Assembly (NCBI GenBank): GCA_004802725.1
Contig: SGPM01000060.1
Span: forward strand, 1-64,000
DNA from: Antrodiella citrinella
Lineage: Eukaryota; Basidiomycota; Agaricomycetes; Polyporales; Steccherinaceae
Direction of reading: 5' to 3'
DNA: 64,000 nucleotides
Below, one piece after another: positions 55,693 to 64,000 of the stretch (positions are counted from its first letter, which is position 1; each line of letters starts with the position of its first letter). The notes below the pieces were generated by a model. That model ran no database searches. It was not told where the DNA came from and saw nothing but the letters and a program-made list of their open reading frames with translations. The position numbers and the translations under genes were made by a program.

Positions 55693-57296
55693 CTAGAAGC
55701 CCTCCTTGCCCATATCCCACTCCCGAACAGATCCCTTCTTCTTGTACTCAATCTCCATGATATCTAGTGAGTTGCTTCCCCACCTGTCCGCCACACTGCT
55801 AGAACTACTCTTCTTGTCATCTTTGTCTGAGATGCCTAGCCGTTCCATCCGTTTCTTCTCCACCTTGTCTTCTCTCCGGAGTCGGATGAGCTCCAGCATA
55901 GCGTCCCATCCTGCAAATTCCGCATCGCTTATAAGACCCGTCTTCGGAATTTGCGGCGCAGCGACGTCCAGACGAGGATCATAAGACGTCTCGAAATATT
56001 TGTCCATCTTCGAAGGGAGATTTGGAGGCAGTGGCGGAGGAGACAATGAAGGAGATCGTGGTCGGGAACGTCGCCGTTTACGAGTCCGTTCACGACGTGG
56101 TGATGATGCAGCACGCGTAGCTACTGATGTGGGACGGGCAGACGACGACAACGCTTGTGGAGGTTCTGCGGAAGTCATGCGAGAGTCTTGTTTGCTGGTA
56201 CTTGGCACAGGCGAGCGTTGTCGACTGCTACCCGAGGCGTGTGTGGGAGTATCGCGGTCAGCGGGAGGTGGCGACGGAAGAGGAGTATCTGAAGGGATGT
56301 CTTCTGCAAGTGATGGCTCCTCCTGCAAGGTGGAAGCTGAGCGGCTCTTCATTTGTGGTCCAGGAGTCGGGGAGTGTGACTGTGAACGATCATGCCGAGT
56401 ACCGTCCCGGCTCTCTTCTCGTCTTCTATGCTTTCTACGACGTGAAGAATGGTCATCATCGCGGTGGACGGACCTTGACCTCGATCTGTCCCGACAGTCA
56501 TCGTCCTCACGGGGTCTCTTGTGCCGTCGGTCACCAGAAGCTGACCGCCTGCGTTCCTTCTCGCGTCGACGCTTTCGTCGCGATTCCCGGTCCTCCTCGT
56601 CGTCGTGCGGCGACCTGGAGCGGTATTGAGAGGAATCGTCCTCTCTGGTCTTGTGCCGCTTGGAACTTCGTTCACTTCGATGATGCCGTTCCCCAGAACG
56701 TGAACGATGCCGGTGTCGCCGTTCTGACCTCTCATGATCGCTGTAATCTTCATCCCTCCTCTCCCAACTTCTCTCCCGCTTGCTACTCTCCTTCTTCCCG
56801 CTACCTCGCTCCCAATTCTGCACCCACCGAGTGGATCCACTGCTGCCCATGAGTCTCCGCATGCGCTCAGCCTCCACCGCCTCTTCAGCCCGAATCTTCC
56901 GGTCCCGCTTCTCTTGCTCCCGCCTCTCCTGTCTGATCTCCTCTGCAGCCTCTGCCTGCGCACGCAAGATTGTCTTGTTGTGGTCATCTGTACTCCGAAT
57001 GATGTTACTCAAGAAGCGTTTATTGGGCCTCGGAGCATTGCTGTCGGTCCTGTGGATAGCAATGAGCCAACATTCTATGGAAAGAGCTCGAGTACATACC
57101 AGCCTGCTTGTGGTAGATACGCCTGGATACCATCCTTGCCATACTTCTCAGCCTTCTGCTTGGCCTCTTTCAGAATAAGTTCGGCAATATGACGATCCAA
57201 GTCTTGGTCTGTAACGGTATTTGAGACAGACGACCCCATAGATGCCCGCACAAGATTCGATACGACTGACGACAATGAAGATTTTGTCTGAGCCAT
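55693..57296 (-). CDS. RS-rich protein, probably splicing-associated
   Basis: Exons 57100-57296 and 55693-57049, intron 50 bp, 517 residues. The N-terminus has a helical region (DLDRHIAELILKEAKQKAEK) and NKRFLSNIIRSTDDHNKTIL, followed by a Glu/Arg coiled coil. The centre is a long Arg/Ser/Asp/His-rich tract (SRSRSVHRDDDHSSRRRK-like) typical of spliceosome-associated proteins. The C-terminus is a conserved-looking block, MDKYFETSYDPRLDV, GLISDAEFAGWDAML, IRLRREDKVEKKRMERLG. I believe this is a conserved fungal protein but cannot name it. Head to head with the Dus2 gene. Confidence 0.75.
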
Positions 57297-57506
57297 CGTT
57301 GTCGGCGGCTGGTCGTCGGTGACTATTAGGTGGTGACAGTGGAGAGGAGTCAGAGGACGACCACTCTACATAAACGCCCTGAGCCACTTCCGCTTACGGG
57401 AATTGCCGAAGGGCACTTTTCTGCGGCGCTTATGTGAGATTTGGATTTTCGGTGACCGCAGATGCTTTCCAGAACGATCTCGACGACGACGAAACACCTC
57501 CGCACA
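57297..57506. promoter_or_regulatory. Short bidirectional promoter region
   Basis: Only 210 bp separate the ATGs of the RS-rich gene (minus) and the Dus2 gene (plus), so the two probably share regulatory sequence. No clear TATA box is present. Confidence 0.6.
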
Positions 57507-59156
57507 ATGGCCCGACGCATGCACTCGCCGTCTCCGGAAGGTGGACCATCGACCTCCCGATACGTGAAGAAACCACGTTTGGATCTTGGACCTCTCACTC
57601 CGGAGGATTTCAAGGATGGTGTAATGCTTGCACCCATGGTTAGATCAGGCGCACGTACGTTATCCTGCTTGTCAAGTGATTTACGAAGTAGTGTGACTGA
57701 CACTTTCATAGTACCTACTCGTCTCTACGCTTTGAAGCATGGTGCCAACTTGGTATGGGGACCGGAGACCATCGACAAAGCCATCCTACATGCTACTCGG
57801 GAGGTAGATCGTAAGCACGGTCATTTCTGTCCCCGTGTTTGAGGAGCTGACTGACGAGGTCCTTAAGCTGTCACCGGTGTCGTCTCATATGAGGGCAAAT
57901 CCAAAGCCATTTTCACGACGCATCCCATAGAGAAACCATACCTCATCTACCAGCTTGGCTCTGCGGACCCAGAGCTAGCTGTTCAGGCCGCGAAGACAGT
58001 TATGCAAGACATAGCGGGCGTCGACCTCAATTGCGGATGTCCCAAACCATTCTCAACTCACGGCAGAATGGGAGCTGCGCTTTTGTCAAACCCGGACCTT
58101 CTGTGCAGCATCCTGACTGCTCTTCGAGCGGCCCTGCCTCCTGAGATCAGCGTGTCGGCCAAGATCAGACTGCTACCGACGCAGGAAGATACCAAGAAGC
58201 TAGTGGAGAGAATCGTGAACACCGGAATCAGCGCATTGACGGTGCATTGTCGGACGCGGAACATGCGCAAGACGGAGAAAGCGATTCCGGAACGATTGAA
58301 GGAGATCGTGGACTTTGTACGAGGATTGGGTAAAGATGTTGCAGTGATCGAGAATGGAGATTGTTTGAGCTTGGAGGACGCAAAACGAGTACGTGATATT
58401 ACTGGTATGTTTCTCCCCGCCAGAGGCCTTCCACGTACAGACGACTGAAATATGTTGGTGTAGGCGCAGACTCAGTGATGATTGCCACAGCTGCGGAGTC
58501 AAATCCTTCTGTCTTCTCACCTACGCCCCTCACCGATTTGTCACAAAATATGGTACCTCAGTATATCCGTCTCGTAAGTGGTGACATGTTTTCGTTATTT
58601 ATATCTGAGCTTACTTGTGGAACGTTGTTAGTCCAAATATTTGAACAACCACTGGAGCAACACCAAATTCTGTGCGGTCCAGTTCACAGGCCCGAACGTT
58701 CTCTTTACGAGAGCGCAGGCACGAGAACTCACGGCTAAACTTTCGAAATGCAAAGACTATGCCTCTGTTGCGGATATCGTGGGGGAATGGACAGGCGAGC
58801 ATGAGTTTGCCGAAATCGTGAAGGCGATTGAAGCGAGAAGGGGACGTCGGCCGCCACATCAGCTCCTTCTCCCACACGTCGCTGCTGTGGCGCAGACACC
58901 CGAGTACGAGACGGCAGCGAAGGAGATTCAGGAGGCAGCGAAAACCACGGCGGAAAAGGAGAAAGAGGCTTCGGCATCACCCACCGTGTACGATTACAAG
59001 ACTCCCCCAACGTCTCAGGGACCTCCCGATTCGGCGCTGCTGCGCGCTCCTCTGTCTGCTGTGAACGACATGCGTATGCCCATACCAGCACTGATATCTG
59101 GAATGGACGATGGCACACCGACACCGACACACCCTGTTGCCGAGGCCTCACCGTAG
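57507..59156 (+). CDS. SMM1: tRNA-dihydrouridine(20) synthase, Dus2/Smm1 type
   Basis: Flavoenzyme that reduces uridine 20 in the tRNA D-loop to dihydrouridine with NAD(P)H. Introns lie near 57655-57711, 57811-57867, 58404-58464 and 58576-58631. The FMN barrel is visible: GVMLAPMVRSGA, LYQLG-type strand (YLIYQLGSADPELAV), AGVDLNCGCPKPFSTHGRMG with the catalytic Cys, KIRLLPTQEDT, LTVHCRTRNMRKTEKA with the phosphate-binding His/Arg, and VIENGDCLSLEDA. The CPK..ST.GGMG-like text, here GRMG, and KIRLLP fit Dus2 better than Dus1 or Dus3, and there is no CCCH zinc finger. Where Gly is usual, Cys follows the His (VHCRTR). The tail after about residue 380 is low-complexity; an added RNA-binding domain is not seen. 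Confidence 0.88.
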
Positions 59157-60922
59157 ACGCGAGGTGTCCTTATCCTCTGTTTAAATTATTGGAGTCTTTC
59201 TGTATCCCTACTCATTCATTGATTCTACTCTGGTTCGTCGCGATTTCTATACGAGTCCACACGATGACATTATGAGGGTTCCTCAAAACATATCTAGAAG
59301 TCAGAACGGACAAGCTCATTGTCATATGCGGGACAGGTAACTGACAGTCGGATGGGTACAGGACAGTCGTTGACACGACCGTGCTGATCTGTGTAGCTTG
59401 CACAAAGTTGCTCAAAGGTATGTTTGAAAGACTATGACACCACCAGAGTGTTCTTGTGGCATCGCACCTCATGAACCCAAATGCTCTGTGAAATTTGTGA
59501 ATCATGCTGTCTTCTCAGAGTCTTCTGTCATTGATGTATGTGTGAAGGGCGTCCATGCAACGACAATGCGGTCTGTCCTATCAAACAAATTGTGGAACTG
59601 AAGGTGTCTTCAGCCTAGTAACCATGAGTAAATCAGCTTGAACTTTCTTGCTATCCGACGCCACAGAGAGGAATAACAACTTGTTGACTGTGCAAAAACA
59701 AAACGAGACCCACGGAGTCACTGGCAATTGGCACGCTGAAATTGTGTTCAGTGATATATGTGCTCACATTCAATATTCAATCATTTCAATCTGACGACCA
59801 TGAACTTGAATGCATCCTTCAACTTGAACGTTCAACGCCGCGATGTCTTACAAGCTCAACACTCCATGTGCACGTTCGGATATATACCTCCTGTGATAGC
59901 GGTCCAGACACATCTCAGATATCGTCGTCAAGCAGCAGCACCCGCTGGGTCTTCAGATTATGGCCATCTTTCTGCTCGTCCCATTATCTGTTCAAGTTAC
60001 CGGTGGACCTGGTTGAGGTTAGCACGAGTGGCGCAGCGACGCTGATGTGCAGATCCCCCTGTATAAGCTCAAAAGTTCATCATTGGTGACCGAGTCCGCG
60101 GATGCGACCAAATCGTGATCCAAACACATGAATAAAATCACCGACCTCGGACGGTGACGGTCCCTTGGGATGGTAAGAACAATAAAAGAGAGCTGGATTT
60201 GGCCGGTGGCGGATTTGACACTTGTTGACGAACAAAAGCTGATCGATCGAGATTGCAAACCTACCGACGGCGACCGGAGTCTTGAAAGACACCGTAAACT
60301 GGACGCGTCCGTTCGATTCGAGACGCGTCCGAACGCGGACTAACATCGGTGAACAAGAAGGACGAAAAATGCCATCAGTCTGCAGCTGCTGCAAACTTCC
60401 AAAAAGACACGAATAGTGGTCAATGTAATGATTACTTCAAACCTACAAATAAGAGCAAAGGATAAGTGACTCCGATGAGTTCGAGAAGAAGGGAAGGGAA
60501 ATAAGAGGGCGGATGATTAGCAGCCGAACAGGCAGTCAAGGTGATAAGTAGCAGTAAGTAGCGGGCACTAGAGGAGAGATGGGAGGGGCGGCGGTGAGAG
60601 ACTATAAGTGAAGGGGATAAGGTGAGCGAACCGGGATTATGGAAATGAAGAAAGTTCCAGCAGACGAGACGATAGCATTCGAAGGGAGCGAAAAAGATAT
60701 CAATCGTGAGAGTCGTGTGTTTATTAAGTAGTGAGAGGAATAAGCAAGGTAAAACTCGAGATGAGGGTCCACAATGGTATAAGACAAGGCGAGGATCGGG
60801 GACATCTACAGTTCGGGATGGACAACGGGTAATACACGGTGGAGATGAGGTGAGAGAAACGAATGATACAGATGGATGGAACGTGGGATTGTCAAAAGAA
60901 TGTCATGAGTGTTCGTGATTTT
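59157..60922. other. About 1.8 kb without a secure gene
   Basis: A minus-strand ORF at 60080-60394 contains VQFTVSFKTPVAVGRFAISI and could be a gene fragment, but no start or splice partners are convincing. The segment 60450-60600 is purine-rich. No repeat of note. Confidence 0.4.
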
Positions 60923-62266
60923 CTATGTGACATGGCGTGGGTTGGAGACGGGAGGTCTCAATGCGACACAAGGCGTAAGGGCAATCCGGTATCCGTAGAA
61001 GCTTAGTACTACATGCGGATCACAAAAAGAGAAGTTAGAAGATGAAGAAGCAAGAATAGAGAACATGCGACTCACGGCAGAAGCACGAAACTCTCTGATG
61101 TCGTTAACGATGTTCAGCTGAACCCCCCGAAGAGCGCACGCAGCATGGACCGCGTCCAGCTTTCCGTGGCTCTCACCCCCTTTCCACAGATGCAAAGTAA
61201 TAGATGCCAACCCTGCGCTCTCCGAGATCAGATGCAGCAAGGGCTTCATCTCAGTCTCTCGGTGAAGGCCAAGCGAGACGTGCTGCAGCGAGGTTGGCAA
61301 CGTCTTGCACAACACCATTGTGACTCGAGCGTCCTCCATATGGAGATGACGAAGACCCTGGCATTGCATGAGGCTAAACGCAGCTTCGCGTGTCTGGCAA
61401 GTGGGCATAGAGATAGACTCCACGGAATCGTTGTGTTCGCGGACCACACGGGCAAGAACGTCGGAGCAGGATTGACGGTCGGCGTAGACCCTGCGCAAGC
61501 TGCCTCGAGAGTTCAGCAGGAGCCACTTTAAGAACTCGAAGGAGGGGGCCCTCTGGCAGTTGAGACGAAGCTCGCTCAAGGCACACGGGAAAGGCGTGGA
61601 TGCAAGCGGGGGAATGGTAGGTAGTGCTGTGCCCCTGATCTCGAGGGACCGCAGGGTCGGCCACAAATGAAGCAACTGCGATAGGGTCGAAGAGTTATCT
61701 GTCCAGTTACTGAAGCGCAAGCGCGTGATAGATGGTCCTGCACGCAGCATTGAGAGAACTTCGTCGTCGAAGGACGGCGCGTTCCTTTGCATACGAGCCT
61801 GAGTCGGAGATCCAACGACGTCATTTCCCGGAGCGCCTCTACCGAAGAGAGAGACGTCCAGTTCTTGAACGCGAGAACAGCGTCCAAAGAGAGACGCGAA
61901 TGACAGAGACGGGACACCGTTGGGCTGATTGTGGTCCAGGATGACGCTGAAGCGAATGACTGCGTCCGCGAGCATCCTACCTCTGGGAGTCGAGGGTGAT
62001 AGCGCGTCGGAAAGAGAATGGAGAGAAGCTTGTGATCGTAATGTGACGTGATGGAAAAGCAATTTCTGAGCGAGAATCGACCAATCCCTGCAGACCAAAG
62101 CGCTGTTCATCAGCACATGGTGAGTAGACTCGAGGTCTTGCGGGTCGTATGCAGCTTCGAGTATCTTGAGCACGATCTCGTTGGGGATGTGCTTGGGAGG
62201 GTTAAGAGGGCTCGATGTGCGACGTTGCACGACGGGGGATGCTTTTGGGGACATGACGGGGTTCAT
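60923..62266 (-). CDS. F-box-like protein with leucine-rich region
   Basis: 447 codons. Residues about 22-75 carry the F-box pattern (PPKHIPNEIVLKILEAAYD ... SALVCRDWSILAQKLLFHHVTL), then leucine-rich helices (LLHLWPTLRSLEIRG, ALSELRLNC, GLRHLHMEDARVTMV, ASITLHLW). Probable SCF adaptor; target unknown. The F-box starts HIPNEIVLKIL as in many Agaricomycete F-box proteins but is not close to the two at 19-26 kb. Near the end, a GTGAGT donor after IREFRASA and a CATGTAG acceptor would shorten the tail to a stop near 61000; which form is used cannot be told. Confidence 0.8.
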   Translation of the reverse strand: MNPVMSPKASPVVQRRTSSPLNPPKHIPNEIVLKILEAAYDPQDLESTHHVLMNSALVCRDWSILAQKLLFHHVTLRSQASLHSLSDALSPSTPRGRMLADAVIRFSVILDHNQPNGVPSLSFASLFGRCSRVQELDVSLFGRGAPGNDVVGSPTQARMQRNAPSFDDEVLSMLRAGPSITRLRFSNWTDNSSTLSQLLHLWPTLRSLEIRGTALPTIPPLASTPFPCALSELRLNCQRAPSFEFLKWLLLNSRGSLRRVYADRQSCSDVLARVVREHNDSVESISMPTCQTREAAFSLMQCQGLRHLHMEDARVTMVLCKTLPTSLQHVSLGLHRETEMKPLLHLISESAGLASITLHLWKGGESHGKLDAVHAACALRGVQLNIVNDIREFRASAVSRMFSILASSSSNFSFCDPHVVLSFYGYRIALTPCVALRPPVSNPRHVT

Positions 62267-63435
62267 GAGGGTGAAAGAGACCTGGTGCTTCTCAACCTGG
62301 CAATATATGAGACCGTGACGCCCGAAGTCATTATACAGAGACGCGAAGGACTCACGTGTGGATGGGGACCGTTGAAGAACCTCTGGATGCGGTCAAGGAG
62401 AGGAAAGGTCAAAAGATTAAGAGAGTGCATGATTGGAAGCGACTACAACTACGACGACCGTAACGAGGAGGGTAAAGCCTGGAGCCTGGAGGGAGGGAGG
62501 ATGAGAATCAACCGGCAAAGGACCGTTTGGGAAGAGGCCTGTATTAATACCCGCACGGGGACTTCAGAAGCCAGCATTGTTTCGACACGCGAGAGGACTT
62601 CGGCGGCGGACATGGTCAGCCTCGCCAAAGTGGCAGTAACTCCCGCCGCGTCGCGTATCGGGACAGACGCCCAACGCTCGTTACCCTTTTGTTCGCTCCT
62701 CTCGGATCGCGCACTCGAATCTCGTCTCGTGGCAATTCGCAAAAAGGTAAACACTCAAACAACTGCACACCTCATCGTGAACCGTACGACGCCGTGCACC
62801 TTCTTCCTTTTTCTATCCAGCACTTCGCAGCGCGCAACCTGCGATGCTTCCGCAGTCAATGGCGGAGCTTGGGCGACGGCGGGAAGCCCTCCCATTCCGA
62901 GAAGGCAAACAAAGCGCAGCACCCGATTCGCCAGAGCCCGCCCGAATGCAGGGCATGTCTGCCAGTGAGGACCTGCCACCACGGCCATACTGCGTCTCAA
63001 GGAGTCATAACACTGTGACACGTCCTCCTCCGTCACCGGCTACCACAAACAACGACGTTTCCGCGACACGCGGTGACTCAAGGCTTGTCATCGCCGGCGA
63101 GGACGATAAATTTGGTATCGATACACACCATCCGAGGCCTTGCTCTCAGGATGATGCTTATTGTTGTCTGTACGTATCTAGATCCGAGTCAGTATGCTGC
63201 ATTCGTCCATACGCCTCACAAATTGAAACAATAGCACTGCCGCGGGTCAGTGAACCTGGTGGTGATGCAGGTCATAATCTTGATACAAGCTTTCGGGCTA
63301 ACGCTGGAGGTGCGATGCGATGTAAGATGACTGAACAAATACAACGAGACCGACCGGACATTACTTACCTACACACATACACCGAGTACAGAGGAACAAC
63401 ACACACTGTTCGGTCACTTCGGTGTGATCATTCGA
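62267..63435. other. Intergenic with one weak gene candidate
   Basis: On the plus strand an ATG at 62612 (MVSLAKVAVTPAASRIG) opens an exon that could splice at about 62746/62820 (GTAAACA...TATCCAG) to a frame ending at 63018 or, with a shifted acceptor, at 63461. The minus ORF at 62755-63036 overlaps it. Neither has a family signature, so I annotate no CDS. Confidence 0.35.
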
Positions 63436-64000
63436 TCATGCGCCACGTCCCCACGGCGTAGGACTTTCTTCAACTCTCCCTGCTTGTTCCATTTGAGCAC
63501 CGATGCCCATGGTATCTTCCAGCAACTCTTCCCCAAGCATGCGCAGAGTCTGCCCAGAACCTTGCTGCGCCTGGGCCAGGAGCCGTTGAGCAGGTGGAAC
63601 TCCAAACAAAGTCTCTTCTTCCCTATCTTGCTGATAAGCCGGGTCGTCAAAGGAATCGTCGAACTCGTCTTCATCCTCGGCCCCAATCACATGCGTCAAA
63701 GGGTGGACGGCACCCTCCACTGCAAGTGCTGCGCCGTCCATCGAATCCATAGACTGATTCGACGAGTCAAAGGATGAATCATCATCGTCATCGTACGATG
63801 TGCGCTGAGCTGCCAACAAGAACGCCGCGGAAGGGTTCGCGGTGTCGTTCATCTCCTCGTCAGAAGAAGAGTCCGACAGCATACCCGAATCGGAGCCGCG
63901 TCCTGCTTCGAATTCGTCGTCCCGCAAATGGAAAGCACTGAAGACAGGATGTTCGGGCGTCTCCTCAGGTGGCTGAGCGGTGGGTAAGACTGGCGCGGGT
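63436..64000 (-). CDS. ASK1: Probable DASH complex subunit Ask1 (C-terminal part)
   Basis: The gene runs in from the right edge, and its stop is at 63436-63438. The visible frame is open across the whole 565 bp. It is very acidic (SDSGMLSDSSSDEEMNDT, DEDEFDDSFDDPAYQQ) with the short conserved motifs NPSAAFLLAAQ, EEETLFGVPPAQRL and EESPTPWGRG near the end. From memory of fungal Ask1 proteins, FGVPPAQR and an acidic C-terminus fit. Ask1 is part of the DASH/Dam1 ring that couples kinetochores to microtubules. The N-terminal helical core that would prove it is outside the window. Confidence 0.5.
   Translation of the reverse strand, partial: PAPVLPTAQPPEETPEHPVFSAFHLRDDEFEAGRGSDSGMLSDSSSDEEMNDTANPSAAFLLAAQRTSYDDDDDSSFDSSNQSMDSMDGAALAVEGAVHPLTHVIGAEDEDEFDDSFDDPAYQQDREEETLFGVPPAQRLLAQAQQGSGQTLRMLGEELLEDTMGIGAQMEQAGRVEESPTPWGRGA

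Noticed and set aside
56000..56852. Long plus-strand ORFs opposite the RS-rich gene
   Set aside because: Shadows of the repetitive Arg/Ser codons on the other strand.
62048..62968. 306-codon plus-strand ORF
   Set aside because: Largely antisense to the F-box gene at 60923-62266, with no family signature.

Overview
The window looks like nuclear DNA from a basidiomycete fungus, most probably an Agaricomycete. Genes are intron-dense, and most introns are 46-62 bp with GTRNG/YAG borders. There are three F-box/leucine-rich proteins and a transposase of the Plavaka (CACTA-like, Tnp2-related) type. The housekeeping genes (3-ketoacyl-CoA thiolase, importin-9/Kap114, a Dus2-type tRNA-dihydrouridine synthase, a probable DASH subunit Ask1) read as fungal. 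All calls come from reading the sequence; no database search was possible. Scattered single Ns and one N-rich gap (about 15409-15475) show a draft assembly.

Layout. 1-13009: a direct tandem duplication with a period of about 7.17 kb. Copy A is 1-5829, cut by the window edge; copy B is 7175-13009. Each unit carries a minus-strand gene with a SAP-like N-terminus, a decayed plus-strand partner, a small TATA-driven two-exon gene with an unusually long intron full of a 12-bp motif, and a minus-strand coiled-coil gene. 13410-14890: thiolase. 14891-17553: gene-poor, N-rich, with an inverted repeat around an assembly gap. 17554-18689: another SAP-like family member. 19092-25822: two related F-box genes around about 3 kb of gene-poor DNA. 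26475-35489: two large low-complexity SAP-like family members. 35490-38400: decayed DNA and a 176-codon ORF. 38692-42160: Plavaka-like transposase with a readable frame. 42383-43239: four-exon orphan gene. 43415-48034: an orphan multi-exon gene and a shorter, internally deleted second copy bounded by 29-bp inverted repeats. 48680-55556: an importin-9 gene preceded by a diverged, truncated importin-like neighbour. 55693-59156: RS-rich protein and Dus2, head to head. 60923-62266: F-box gene. 63436-64000: C-terminus of probable Ask1, running off the right edge.

The main theme is local duplication and decay. Five loci of one uncharacterised family share an intron directly after a Tyr-Ala-Leu at the end of exon 1, followed by a SAP-like helix. 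Two further blocks (43-48 kb and 48.7-55.6 kb) are also duplicated, each with one copy shortened. The most unusual item is the small basic, His-rich two-exon gene (3447-4154 and 10627-11339). Its 5' ends differ between the copies yet both stay in frame, and its 567-nt intron carries six exact copies of CCTCGACGGAGG at spacings that are not multiples of three.
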